Below are positions 30,871 through 44,034 of a stretch of 64,000 nucleotides of DNA, piece after piece. The notes below the pieces were generated by a model that made no database searches, was not told the DNA's origin, and was given only the letters and a program-made list of their open reading frames with translations. The DNA lies in contig JAJEKV010000157.1 in NCBI GenBank assembly GCA_021234155.1, forward strand, positions 1 to 64,000, read 5' to 3'. Within the stretch, counting starts at the first letter, position 1; the number at the start of each line of letters is the position of its first letter. A program made the position numbers and the translations under genes. The stretch comes from Isoetes taiwanensis (lineage: Eukaryota > Streptophyta > Lycopodiopsida > Isoetales > Isoetaceae).

Positions 30871-33800
30871 AATGCAGTGAATATAGCATCAAACATCGAC
30901 CGTCTTCAAATCGACGAATAGCAGAATCCAACTCTTGCCAAGTTTCGAAGTAATGGCCAATGGAGCAGCTGCAAGTGAAAGGTCCTCAAGTAAGAAGCCA
31001 TGTGAATTTTGCTGCCGTTGCCATTCCCATCATGGGAGGGCTTCTATAGGAAGTTGTTTGGATGAAGAAGGGAGATTGCCAGAAAGTAGCTCCATTACGG
31101 CGGCCAAAGTATTGGATGCATTGGATTAACTAAGGTTGCATGAGAGCACCCACGGACAATGAGAGAGCATAGAGACAAAAAAAAATGAACTTTTTAGTTT
31201 TGGTCATTTATGGGATTTGTGATTTTTAGATTATAATAAATAGATATCAAGTACTTGGTATTTTAGAGCTCTTTAATGATATATGTATTATTCTTGAAGT
31301 TGCCAATGGCTTTTTGCTCTTTATTTTTATTTTTGAACCAAAATACAACATCTAACATAAACAACCACAAATAAAAAGTCATAAAGTAAGTAATTAATGT
31401 CCTATTTCAAAATAGAAATTAGTATTGTAGAAATTATATTGGAGATGGATAAAATTGCTAAGAGCAAATCAAATGAGGTTTGGATGCCTACCTTAAAAAA
31501 ATATTGAATGTGCCAACCATCTGTTGCATTTGCATTTGCATATTTATTTGGGAACTCTGTTATGCATGTAAATAAAGATGGATCATCTGAATTGGATCCT
31601 TATTAGTCAAATAAGAGGATGTTTGTTACTATTTTCAAGTATGCTATTTAATGGGGCAAGTTCACATGGAGTGTCCCTAAAAATCAAAGAATATTTCATC
31701 TACAATAAATCCAAATGTAATGGTACATCAATCATATCCAAACAAAGAATCTTCAAAAGCTAGCAATACACTGAATCTGCCTTGTCTTTGTGTTATGCCA
31801 TAACTCTATTCTTCTTTATTGCAAACAACTTTGCATAAAAGAAAACAAATTTATCTAGATGAGGATAGACACATAGAGCATAATGTGTATGGAGCTTCTA
31901 AGGCTCTTTGAGTACATTTGATATAAAGACATCAGAATATAATGGTCGGTAATAACAATTGCTTGCAAGCAGCTTTGAAAGACTCTATGCTAGTGGTTGT
32001 GAATTATGCAAAATAAGCTCTTATTTTCTCCTATAACACATTGTGAAAATTGCCTTTTTCTGGAGTTGGGACTATTCAAATAATTAAAACACTAGAGGTT
32101 CGTACCTAAAGTAAGATCAAAGATCTTAAAGCACAGATGCAACTCTGAAAGAACAAGAAAATAGATTTGGATGGAAGAATATGAAAAGAATCGGGAAACC
32201 ATTGCCCAAATGAAATCAACATAGCTCATACGACGGAAGAGGTGGACCTAATTTGATATTGGAAATGCATAGGAGGATCATCGACATGCTTATAATAAAG
32301 CAAGATTCAAGTGAAAAGCATAAACCTGCGAGATGGACATGAGAAGCATAAAATTGCTTGATGTGCATTAGAGCAATTGCCAAATTCCTTGTTTGTAGAA
32401 GCTTCTAGTTAACATCATATTTAGAAGCCGCTGTTTGCGTAATCCACTTCAATTCAAAATTTAGGTGAAGAATCTACCATCATATCTAGAAGCACAATGT
32501 GATGTGTTGAATCAATTTCAAATTAAAATTTAGGAGAAGAGATTATCTTAACTTCACCACTTGCCGATAAATTCGGCAAAGCGAGAATCAAATCCTTAAA
32601 CATGCTTTCCGGCAACCAACATAAGCTCAAACTTGGCGGAGAAATTCTTATCTCAAGCATATCCCAAGAAAAATAAAAAAGGGAATAATAAAGGAGCTCG
32701 AATTAGATTTTCATGGCCCAAAGTGGCCGTAGAGAAATTCTGCCTATAGTAGAATAGAATCCTTGGACTACTCGCAAAAAAATCATCCGATAACATGTGT
32801 CGAAAATCGAAAAAAGGAAAATAAGAAAGGAATTGGCGAGAATTAAATATACGTTCGCAATTCGAGGAACAAAAGATCCGGTGAACAATACAATACAAAA
32901 GCACAAAATCTTATATATATATATAGAAATTTATTATTGTTAACCATCCGAAACATTTCTTTGTCCTAACTCACTAGTATAAAAATTTTGTATAAAATTT
33001 GAATGGCAAGAAAGAGGTATGCTATTCAAGGACAATAGAATCACTATTCAAATACATGAATCTATATATTGCTAGGGCAGATTCGATTAGCCTCACATCG
33101 CATGGCACGCGAGGAGGTTGAAGCCTTATTAAACATGAAAAAAAAATTCTAGAAACTCATCACCCATATATAAAGCATGTTCCCTTTCTATTTTGTTTGA
33201 TGCAAAAAAAAAAACTTGGGAGAGACACGTGTCCTTGAAAAAATGAAAAAAAAAAGCTCGGAAAAGCACGTGAACAACCATCAAAAGTCCATTTTCCCTG
33301 TTTTTCTGTTTTTGACGGTTCCTCTGTTAGGCAAGTACATGTCCGATGCCCCGCCGCCTTGCAAATCCGCCCTCTAGTCGCCAAATCGGGCGCTATAGAG
33401 CCATGCTTCTTCGGTGGCCATGTTTAGAGCCCCATCGACCTAGCAGAGCAAGAAAACAGTAATCTATTTCCTTTGGCTGAGCGCAGGTTATGGGCACTCC
33501 CAGACCTTCAAATCTGAGCAATGCGGATATTTATTCCCTCGCATCTTCCCAAAATCATGGCCTTCAATCAACCCTAGCGGGGAAGACATTCATCCTGCTC
33601 CTCCCTCCTGTGATTTCTTATTCTAGGTCCTGCGATGCCAAGGAGTTGCATATGTTTGTCTCCGAGTTCTAGGGCCTCGCCCACTTCTGAAAGAGGGCTT
33701 CACTGTTTTGGAGGAAATGACTTTGGTGTCCATGATTCTGCAACTAAGGAGCCTAATTGTTTCATTCACATAGTATCCTTACTAGATGTTTTTTAGAAAT

Positions 33801-34480
33801 GTGGAGATTTTCTGGCTCTTTTGTAGTTAATGTAGAGGTTATGTAGCTATTGTGCAAAGAACAGAAATACGTAATGTAGGTGGATCCCAAACGCAACACA
33901 TCCAAACGAAGTTGGGGCCATTTGCATGCTCTCTATCGATAGAAGATTTGCAAAAGAATGAGCATTTCGATATCTTTTGCTAGTCAAAAATTTCCATTGT
34001 TGGTATGTGCCTTAACCAATACGGTGGTGTTGGAGCTGATTGATATGTCTAACGATGGTTCCTGACCTGTTAATGCTATTTACGCTTTGGCATGGAGCCT
34101 GGAAACCCACAGAAACCAGCAAAATATCTAAGCCTTTAGCTCTAGAGTTTGTGGCTTTTGCTTAAAATTAGCATTCACCGTGGTATGAGTTGGATGCTAT
34201 TTGTGCAAATACTCATGCTATATTTCCTCATCATAAGGATCGACATTCTTGGCAAGAGACATATCTAGCTGAATCAAGGGGAGCTTTCTTAGGCGAGCTT
34301 TCTTTGCACTTATGGTCCGCTAATGGTATGGCCAATTTTGCATGAGACACCATTGCTAAAATATCAAAGGCAAACTAGAATTTTGGGCGGCGACTTCAAT
34401 CGTGTTAGTTTGTACATGGTTGAAATGGGATTCATTCTCTTTGTGTTTTCAATCATGTTATATTAATGTTGGTTTATACT
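30871..34480. other. unassigned region
   Basis: Short frames only, none recognised. There is a partial duplication near 32400-32560 (two caat..aaaatttaggtgaag-type segments). Sequence near 33340-33700 is more GC-rich and exon-like, but no family is identified. Confidence 0.35.
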
Positions 34481-34492
34481 AAAATTATCGCA

Positions 34493-34560
34493 GGTGGTTC
34501 CAATTTTAAGAGCTGGCCTTGTGTTGGTGCAAAAGATGCATCAGGTTGATTGTGATTATC
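34493..34560 (+). pseudogene. possible uracil phosphoribosyltransferase exon fragment
   Basis: After a credible splice acceptor (atcgcag at about 34486-34492) the frame reads VVPILRAGLVLV, the conserved UPRT segment preceding the active-site region. The match fades after about 13 residues and no other UPRT exon was found nearby. Either a captured exon fragment or a chance hit on a short motif. Confidence 0.35.
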
Positions 34561-34619
34561 TTCTTGCCTCAAGAATCAATAGTAATCTCTTAGTGCTCTT
34601 TATTCTATTTTTTCAGAAT

Positions 34620-34974
34620 ATGTTCGAGATGTTCTGGGCTACTATATGCACCTGGCCAAACGTAATCAAGTTTCCAAAAGTGAGGATGCATCACAAGTTG
34701 TCTAAGAAGAGGATCTCTCTATATCTGTTGCAGATTTTGAATTGGGGGATCCAGATGCCATTACATCACCAACTAAGAGAAACTAGAATGTGCCTACATC
34801 CCTTGGGGATCATCAAAGTCCAAACAACACATAAGACTTAGCCAGTGACAGCTATCTATCACCTGCAAAGATCAACTCATCACATGTACTTCATGAAGAT
34901 TTGGAGTTTAAAGGTGCACCTGTCACTGCCGAACAAATGAAGAACACATCTAATGCTCAAGTCAATATTCTCAA
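34620..34974 (+). pseudogene. exon-like coding fragment of unknown family
   Basis: A pyrimidine-rich tract ending ttttttcag is followed by a frame with coding-like composition (EYVRDVLGYYMHLAKRNQ, then VADFELGDPDAITSPTKRN and AKINSSHVLHEDLEFKG). It is broken by three stops and ends at a gtgagt donor near 34975. This suggests a decayed internal exon. The family was not recognised. Confidence 0.35.
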
Positions 34975-36645
34975 GTGAGTTCAAAGCTTATTGTATGCAA
35001 GCTTATGTAATGATTGCAAACACATACAATTTAATGTCTGTTGCAGTTATTTTGCTTTATATCAATTGGTGATGTATGTGATAATAATTGACATTAAAAT
35101 CTTATTATTTTTGAGCAGAAGAAAAATTTCCATTAGTATCAGTGAAAGTTGTGGTTTGTATTTTAGATCCTAGTCTGTCTGAACATGGAGTGCTGATTTA
35201 TTATGTACAGCTATGACGTTATGCCTTCTTTGGCAGGAAAAAGGATGCTTAGGTAGCTGTTATAGACGAGAATAATGCACAGATGCCAATTTAGCATATA
35301 TCCAGCATGTTCTGTTGTCTTTACAATCAGAATAAATCATTCAGGCAATGCCTTTCTTTGTCATAACTAGTGCCTATCGTGCATCCATGGAGCTATTGTC
35401 AATATAAACATGGATGGATTGACCAACTAAAATTTTTGCCAAGGTCAGAAATTGGCAAGGTATTTTTTCAATGTTATTGTATGCATTATTATTGCAAGCT
35501 TTAGCTTGGGTCAGGGTGTTGGAGGCATGCATTATCACCTTAATGTCTATTATATTCATGTTTGGCTTCCCACTTATATTTGGCAAATGCTTACAGATGT
35601 CACAAGACCTCATGTCGTTACCTTGCTGGTGGGCACGGAGATTCTGCAAGAAGCACAGTAAAAAGCAAGAATACATCTAGCCAAATTTCACCGACCCTTT
35701 GCAAAACAAATGCTATACAAAGGAGTCATCCCATGAATTGGCTCACAAAAGTCATGCTTTGTGTCCAGGTCCGAAAGTTAAGCTAAAGCTCAGCCCCTTT
35801 TATGATGTGGGCGATGGGTTTACCTAAGAGCAATCAAAAGCAAAAAGGGCTTCATAATGATCTAAAATTTGCTTGTGACATGGCGCGCAATTGCGAGGTT
35901 GAGAAAGAGAAATATTCATTCGGCCGCCGCGATAAGTTTCTTGTAATTGTAGTTTATGTGGTGTTTGAGTCGTTCTTAAGTTTTGTTTCTCAAAATTGCA
36001 AATTGGGTGGCGTTGGAGTTTGGGTGGTGTTGAATTATTCTCAAGTTTGTTTCTCCCTATTAATATATTTTAAAAGCAGGGAATAAATAAACCAATAATT
36101 ATTACTAGTAACTTAACTAACTCATTGTTTAACTTGGCCATCTCCCGAGATTGACAATGCCACAAATAAACTTGTTTTCATGTTCCACATGTACCTACCT
36201 TTGTACTACTACATGAGGCAATTTACCTATCTTTGTATTTCACAACAAAGTGCTTCTCATTGTGGAGCATCCTTTCCTCGATTTGCTTTCTAAACCGCCC
36301 CAAGGCAAACACTCCTCCCAAAAAAACAAAGATACCATACCCCAAATGCATATCTGTTTCTAAAATATGTTCTTGCTTTGACATTCAATTCGCATGTAAT
36401 GCGGCAGCAATCTCTAGAATGGCATTATGATTATGGGTTTTCTCCGCTCCACTTTGCCGCTCACATTGCCCCTGAACAATTACAATGGTCTGCCTTAGCC
36501 TCATCCCATGACTTCCCTTCATTTAATTTTCACCTTTGATCTTTAATTTGTCGGATGTCCCCTCCCCTTACAAGGTAACAAACAAAAAGACGAAGCTAAT
36601 TCTCATACCATCATTGTGAATAAATAGACTTACTCGCCTTTGTTT
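34975..36645. other. unassigned region with an ABC-transporter-like scrap
   Basis: At about 35460-35520 the plus strand reads FFNVIVCIIIASFSLGQG, reminiscent of the ABCB transmembrane segment that ends in SLGQ. It is short and unsupported by other exons. A motif at 35890-35950 recurs inverted at 58187-58260. Otherwise no gene is seen. Confidence 0.3.
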
Positions 36646-36876
36646 TTGGTTGCCTAGGGGGCAAACCCTCGCTTTATGTGGTATGTGGGCATATTCGTAT
36701 ATCTTGCGATATACCCAGCATATCTTGATGATTGCTAAAACCGGTCACGTTGTAATGCTCAATCATCCAGCCCCACAGGCATGGCTACGCGTCGGCAAAT
36801 CGAAGCTCAACTGATGGAAATGCAAAATAAATAATGTAGGATTTGCTCCATAGCAAAGATAGGGTCCGGACCCTCG
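36646..36876 (+). repeat. dispersed direct repeat, copy 1
   Basis: About 230 bp beginning ttgcctaggggggcaaaccc and ending agggtccggaccctc. It shares ordered blocks with 41210-41447 (tgtgggcatattc, cagcatatcttgatga, gtcggcaaatcgaagctc, aataatgtaggat). Confidence 0.9.
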
Positions 36877-39800
36877 ATGATGAGTTTTAGCGGGTCGAAG
36901 TTCCGCTAGATGATGCCGTGGGTTTGCGCACAATGATGCGGAAAGAGCTTGGATCGTTGTCTTGTGGCTTCAAAGATATGAAGCGTGACAAATAGGGTAG
37001 ATTTGATGTGGAGATTGCGCTGTGCCAAAAAGGAGATCAAGAAGATGGCATTTCATGAGAATAATGTGCAGATTTTGCACTGCGGTTGCTGGGCCAATGC
37101 CGCTTAAGATGGCGGCAAAAAATTTCGGATGCAGGGGAAATACAGATGCTCTATTAGCTGCTACCCTTGCACAAGTTAAGATAGCTTGAAAATGGCGCTT
37201 CTGGCTGTTGTAGAACCGGTTCAATGGTGAGACAAAGGTTGTCTCCAAGATGGTTCACGTGACACCCGCGTGAATGAAGAAATAAACCTCATTTGCTTTT
37301 GTGAAACGACGTTACCTTTTTGCTAGAGTAAAAAAATGAAGAGTATTTGGATGCGCTTCCATAATGCGCAGTGCCAAACCGTTTCCCGATGGTTGTCGTG
37401 AGCCCCTACCTTCATTTCCGTGTTATTTATGATGTTTTATGTAAATATTTTACTATGTAATTGCGGCCCGCTTGAAAGGGTGTTGCATTTCTAGTCCGTA
37501 AGCAAGCGAGTTCGTTGTAAATGTTTTACTTTGTCGATGTATTAGTCTTCGCTTGCCATTATTGAACCGGGCATCGGCCGGATGTGTTTCTATGATCCCC
37601 GCTTCTATCCGTAGATTTCTTTAACCATGGGCCAAGAGTTTTATCTTTGTATTTAAGATTTTTAAAATAACCAATTGACAATTTACTTTACATACATGAT
37701 TCTATGCAAGTAATGATGTAGGCAACCGCCATGCATTCTGCTTAGGATGATGTTGGGTTTATGTGTTGTTTCAGTTCAATTGTTTATTATCCAAGATCTT
37801 CAACCGCAAATTAAGCTAGAGTTATATCTGGACATGCCTTAATCTCAACCGCTCTATTTCTCCAACCTCCTTTGAAGCATATTTAAGGGCTCATGTTTGT
37901 ATTTTAAAGCTTGTTGTATTCTTACAACTGAATCCCTCCATGTTCTTATTTATCACGAGGGTTTAAAACGTGAGGTGCAGATATTGTGAGGACAGGCATC
38001 ACCATATGCCATGATAAGTTAGCCACAAACATGTAACGTTATTATTCGCAAAATAAATGTTATGTTCTATAACAGCTAGAAATAAAATCTAGATGTAGGG
38101 GAGGTCGTTCATTGGTCTGCGCACTTAAGCTCGAAATTGTAATGCTAGCCATGACACCTCAATTTTGCTCCTTAATTTTATTTAGTCGCTCTCTGTCCTA
38201 GCTTTCTCTTCTTCTCTGAGACTTAATCCAACCATCACTAGTGAGGGCCTAGCTCATGCGCATTTCCGCTACAAAATTGATGCATCTTTAGCCATTGTTC
38301 ATTTTTCTAGCCTATGCTTCATGACTAGCGTTTGTTTGAATCGGTCTCGTATCCTCGATCGAGTTCTTGGTCAATGGCATTTTCTCATTCAAATTTTGTT
38401 TGTCCCGTGAAAGGACATGAAGGTATTTTCCAAAGATTCTCTCGATTTTGCTAAATTGAGGTCTCTTTTCCATATCACTAAATTTTTCTTTTTGCTTATA
38501 TCTAACTCGGATTGTTTAAATATGGACAACATATGATCTGGTCTGCCATTAAGATGGTGATTTTTGTTCTAAAAGATCGCGGTGTGCTTTTACGCGTCGA
38601 ACTATTTGTTTTTATGAAAACATCTGTTTGTTTGGTAGCTTTTCAAGATCATTTTCATGTTAGATTGAAAATCCGTAGGCACCATAATGGACCAGCTTCT
38701 AAAAGAGTTGCCCAAGATCATCTTACAATCTTAAATTATGAAGACGGATTTAGAATGGAGGAGATTACCAAAGATTCAATGGCGCACCATGGAGAATTAC
38801 GTAAAAATGGGATTCGGTCCCCGCCCAAGGCTTGCCAAATGCCTGTTGTGGTAAGACTTATCCCTTATTACATCAATTGTAGAAATGCAACTTAAGCTTG
38901 CCAATTCATGTCATAATAAACACACTTTAAATCATAGTTTTGGGTTTGAAGTTAGTCATTGCTCGATCGAAGATTTAGAAATCCCGTTTTTATCGTCTTG
39001 AGGTAGACATTCTTTGGCTTAATTGTTCATCATTTTTCTGTCATGCCTTACTTTTTACCACTGAATGTAGTCTCCATGTAGCAACCGTTTTAATCATTAA
39101 TAATAAGAATACTGCAAAATGCAACTCAACTTAATATATATTTTGCGGGCCTTCATCATACCTCCCGGCTTCCAAGGTCAGCCCGAGATTACGTGCATAT
39201 TGAAAAATGAAATTATGGACAACGGTATTTTTTATTTGAGGGACAACGGTTTTCATAAAGGATGATTGCATTTTCCATGCTTGCATCCGCAGTTGGACTT
39301 ACACTAGCAATCATTTGCTAAATTAATCACTGCATTTTGTAGGTGTTAGATTTTGTCAAGCTCCTTTTTTGCAATACGTAGTTTGTTTGTATTGGCTAAG
39401 AAATTTATGGTTGCCAGATACAGTTTTGCATTGGTCTGTCCCTTTATTGGATGGGACCCCTACAAAAGCTGCTGTTCTCTATCCCGAAACCATGAGATTT
39501 TAATTCCATGAGATTTTAATTGTAAGTACATTAGCAATTAAATACATGTACTTTGTGGAGGCCCAAGTGCTAGGTGGTGGTTTAAGTTGAATTACGCACA
39601 TATTCCACAAACAGTCTTGGAGTTTCCCTCTATTAGTCAAATTGAACTTTAGAAAACTCTTTTCATGTGCTTATGGTGATATATCCAACATGGGGAAGAC
39701 AAAAAAAGCTTTTCATTTCCTCCTCGAGTTGATCGGTTCTAGTAGACATGTTTACGCTCAACGTTGTTTTGACTTCATGCCGCAATTTGGGATGCTTTGG

Positions 39801-41209
39801 GAAGGTAAATTATTCGATGCATCTTAGAAGTCGAGTGTTGCAAGAGCTCCTTTGCAAGCCATAATTCTGTTGTGGGTTAACTTTGGCCGCTGATATGGAA
39901 TGGGCTTTGGGAAGCACTAGTTACAAAATCGGTTGTCGTGGTCGGGGGATAGACTACATGACTATCTCGCACATTGTTTCAATTCCATCTCATAGTGTTT
40001 TGTCTCTAGTTTTTATCAATACCGAGATTGTTGATCCAAACACGAGCTTCCTAAAACCCCGAGAACAAAATCAATAATAGGAGTTTCTTACTTTTGCGAG
40101 GTTTGTGGAGATTCGATGACAAGATTGTCCAAGATGTGTGCAAACTATCTAACCAAAGTTAACATATGTTCAATTGCCCAATACATTATCGTGGAATTAA
40201 TGTTCAACATATGTCCCAACAAAGATGTGTTTTAACACGCATTTACTTTTAACATGTGTCCAATAATTGGCATCATGCAAAAAGCAAACATTTAATGGCG
40301 GTTGGCACATGGTATGTAAGAATCAAACAATTCTTCACGCGGGTTAGTTCAAATGAAATTCGCTATTATTTTATGTTGTTTTGCTCTTCAAACAAGAGCT
40401 TGATTGTGGCTTGCAATTCTAGAGCTTTCTCATAATTATGATATGTGGCGGTGTCATTGATTGGCTAAATTCTTTGAGATTTCTTGATTAATGTATGTTA
40501 TTCAATGCATTTTACAATGCGATAAGAACTAATGGCTAGGAATTTATGTTTTTCCGCTACCCTTTTGCAATGATGGTGATTTGAAAATGGAGTTAAACCT
40601 TTTCTTATGTAGATAGTTGTTATGTTCTTGAAAGTTGTTCTAATGTTTTCTAATATACGTGCATGGAATATGACAAATTACGCACAACAAGGTGTGATGG
40701 ACCTAAGGGACAAGTTTATGCTATTGCGGTGCATGGGGACTTAGTATTTGCTGGATGTAATGCAAGGCTTTCTTTGTTTCGACCTAATTGCAGGTTTCAT
40801 GGCATGTTTTCATGAAATTGCAGGTTTCATGGCATGTTTACATGAAAATTGAATGTTTCACATAATTGGATGATGAACTTCAATCCTTTTCTGTGCTACG
40901 TAAGAACTTCTAGGACCCATGGTCAGGGAATTGAAAATACGATGGCAGTCCTTTCATAATGTTAAAACATTGTCACTTCGGAAATTTCATCAATGCTTGA
41001 ATTTTGCTTTTGTCTACACGTGCATGGGTGATCCTCACTTTAAATTATTTGGAGGCTTACATTAACATGTTTTAAGTTGCAAAGCATGCATTTTTTCAGG
41101 GCTTCAAACCCTATATCTGTGAAGTTTTGCTTATACACAAAGACATATTAAATTAGAGTTTGTGGTAGTTGTAGCATTTAGTGATTAGCAAAGATAGAGT
41201 TCATATTTT
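36877..41209. other. unassigned region between the two direct repeats
   Basis: No recognisable retrotransposon or host gene despite the LTR-like spacing of the flanking repeats. A 127-codon plus frame at 38512-38895 is unrecognised. Small tandem duplications occur at about 39489-39520 (ccatgagattttaatt twice) and about 40790-40850 (gcaggtttcatggcatgttt twice). Confidence 0.35.
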
Positions 41210-41447
41210 TGGGTTGCCCCTAGGGGGGCAAACCCTCGTTTATGTGGGTATGTGGGCATATTCAGGTATATGCTGGCATATACCTAGCATATCTTGATGA
41301 CTAAAAACTTCTTCACGCCTGTAAAATGCTTTCGGTCATCCAAAATTTCACAAAAGCGCTATGTCGGCAAATCGAAGCTCCAATCTGATGGAAATGCAGC
41401 GAAATAATGTAGGATTCGCTCCATAGCAGCATAGGGTCTGGACCCTC
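41210..41447 (+). repeat. dispersed direct repeat, copy 2
   Basis: Second copy of the repeat at 36646-36876, same orientation, 4.56 kb away. A partial third trace (catgtgggtttgtggcatattcc) lies near 41981-42003. Confidence 0.9.
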
Positions 41448-43041
41448 AGGATCGGCCATGAAAGAATAGCTTTGCAAACATTTGGGATTTGGCTCTTGGT
41501 CCATTTGTAGATGAATTAGTTATACCAGATGCACGACATAGTTTTGCTTGTTGGAGGTGATTGGATTATTGCAGCTACCCTCAGCGACAGCTTCTTTCTT
41601 GCATTATCCAGTGGATGCATCTTAGTATCAATGAGGCAATCCCCTTGGCTATGGAGGTTCTCAAGAAATTCAGCTGCCACACAATTCCTTTAAGAACCTT
41701 ATTTGAAGATGTCATGTTCTTCGCATTGCAATCAGGTCTGATTAGGCTTTCTTGTGTAGGATGGCACTGCCAGGAAAACAAGAACTACATCGCATGCCAC
41801 AAAAAGTTTAAACTTCATCTTATGCCAAAAGTTTCAACCGGCTTGGTCGCTTCTTTAATCTACCTTTTTAGCTCCATCCATCCATCCATCCATCCTGGAG
41901 ACTGAGAGTTGATTGGCTTTGAGGTATAGCTTTCCTTGTGGTCTTGCTGGATCCTATGCCAGCTATATTATATTTACCCTCATCCATGTGGGTTTGTGGC
42001 ATATTCCAAGTATATGTTTGAAGTGTGACTTAAGCCATTTCACTCTCACGGAGGGCAACCCTTCGTGCGCACCACCTTGTTTATCTCTGATTTTGTCTCC
42101 TGCAAAACATAATGTTGTGAATTACAATTTTAAAATTACATCATATTAAAACATCTCGTAAACGCTTCATTCATGCTTGTTTATAAAGAATCCACGCCTA
42201 TTTTAAGGACTGGCAATAAAATCCTAATGTCTGTAAGCAGTGATAATGCAGATCTACGTTATGCACTAAATGCTATATGATAAGATGAGCAAAAAGACAA
42301 GATGGGCAAAAAGGCAACAGTTCCATAAACATAATTCCTTCATCTCATGTCTGTAATGCTGGGTTCACATGGGCAGATTACTGTGGCATGGCTGAATCCT
42401 TGCTGAACTTGGGGCTAAAAATTCAGCCCCGTTATAAGAGCTCAGCTGTCGCCGGATTCAACCAGCGATGCTGAGTCCGGCTGAAATATTGATGCAGCAC
42501 TGAGTCAGCTACTTCTCAGCGGCGCATTAGCAGTCATAATGCAGATCCATGTTACAGACTAATGATAAAATGAGCAAAAGGCAACAGTTCCATAAGTATA
42601 ATTCCTTTAAAAACAATTTCATTCTTAAATGCCAATGTAGAAAAGACCAGTCTCCTTTGTAATAACAGCACAAGCAAGCCCAACTGCATATTGAAAGAAC
42701 AAAAGGAATTTATGGCGCCCTTGTGTTTTTCATGCGCTGAAGGAAGCTAAGCAGCGGCATCATAAATATGACGTCCATGAGAATCTGATATCAAGTCATA
42801 TACTATTTTACACCAACAAACTTCATTGCTATAATAAGAAACAAATAGTTTTCAAAATGTAGACTAGAGCAACGAAATCTATTACATATAACATATTTCT
42901 GAGTTCTCACTGTACTGGCAGAATGTCTTTTTTCTCAGTGCCTTTAACTTCCAGATCTTCTAGAGTACAAATCGGAATAAGAAAGCATTGAAGAAATGGA
43001 ATAGAAAACTCAACGAGCGCTGCTTTCAAGAAATCACAACC
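41448..43041. other. unassigned region downstream of DIM1
   Basis: Contains a separated direct duplication: 42236-42340 and 42529-42609 share ataatgcagatc, atgagcaaaa and aggcaacagttccataa. The roughly 190 bp between them includes gggttcacatgggcag, similar to MITE ends elsewhere in the window. Otherwise no gene is seen; 42900-43041 is probably the DIM1 3' untranslated region. Confidence 0.5.
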
Positions 43042-43726
43042 TCAGTATCGATATTTTGTAGAGTAATCTTTAGGAGAAACCACCAGACCCCGACCTTTCC
43101 TGGCGCCTCTGTATACAGTCTCAACTATATCAATGAATTCTCTCTTGTCTTTCAAAGCCCAATTGATTTTTTTTGTTGTTTCCAGTCCCAAGATCAATCA
43201 TGATATGTTTGTTTCGAAAGAAAAACATAATTGTACATGGATCATAAAGCTCATACATTGTGTTGAAATCAGGCACCTCTGTAATATCCACCAGATATAT
43301 CACCGCAAAATTCTTTATTGTCTCTGCAACTGATGCCAACACCTCATCCATCTGCAAAATAGATACAGTCTATCACTAAAGCAGCACAATCTCCAGAACT
43401 AAGCCCGCATTGTAGAGCAGCAGAGTTCAAGCTGGCAATTGAGTGTAATGATATAGCATGATAAATCGATTAGGTTAACTAATGATATGAATAAATCAAT
43501 TAGGATTTTAGAAATAAAACTACAGACGGCATGAAGCTTGTTAAAAGGACACGACATGGGTGTTCAAGACTTCATAACTAGCATAAACGAGAAAAAAGAG
43601 GCAAACCTGCATACAAGTTTCGTCCCAATCGTGGCCAAAACGGATTACTACGGCGCGCTCCTCTTCTGCTAAGATTGCTTGATCAACGGCCCATCCGGAG
43701 TGCAGATGCGGCAAGAGGTAAGACAT
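43042..43726 (-). CDS. DIM1: DIM1/YLS8, U5 snRNP 15-kDa thioredoxin-like splicing protein (with 1-nt frameshift)
   Basis: Exon 1 (43607-43726, 40 codons) begins MSYLLPHLHSGWAVDQAIL and ends at HDWDETCMQ. The intron is 43352-43606 (donor gtttgc, acceptor ttttgcag). Exon 2 (43042-43351) begins MDEVLASVAETIKNFAVIYL and carries the thioredoxin-fold segment with YELYDPC and FFFRNKHIMIDLGTGNN. Total coding length is 142 codons plus one extra base; 142 aa is the exact length of the family. The extra base lies in an 8-T run (43167-43174) just after the GTGNN block; the remaining codons (VETVYRGARKGRG, then SPKDYSTKYRY) follow in the shifted frame up to the stop at 43042. DIM1 is a nearly invariant nuclear component of the U4/U6.U5 tri-snRNP needed for pre-mRNA splicing. 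Conservation on both sides of the slip suggests either a homopolymer sequencing error or a very recent mutation. Confidence 0.95.
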
Positions 43727-44034
43727 GCTTGAATTTTACTTCAGGGCAGCGGAGGAGGAGGAAAAGGAGCTGCCGGACTCGTTTCCCCTAGGTCCTTAGA
43801 GACCCTTTCCCCTTCCAGAAGCTTCCCACATAGGCTAGGCTAACAGTCAATTTGTTGCAGTATCGAATGCCATCTGGCCGTTCTTTTTGCGGTTGGATCC
43901 GGGGTAATTTTTAGAGCATAAGCCGCCAAATTTTCTATCTCATTCCTGCCGGAAATATCGACGAAATTTAGTTCCTGTGAATTCTGAAATCCACACTATA
44001 GACCTCAGAATTTCCCAAACCACTGCATTGGCAT

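Noticed and set aside
30935-31129. A 64-codon Cys/His-containing plus frame
   Set aside because: Cys and His spacing does not fit a known finger and there is no supporting context.
38512-38895. A 127-codon plus-strand frame in anonymous sequence
   Set aside because: No recognisable family, start context or splice partners; left as unassigned.
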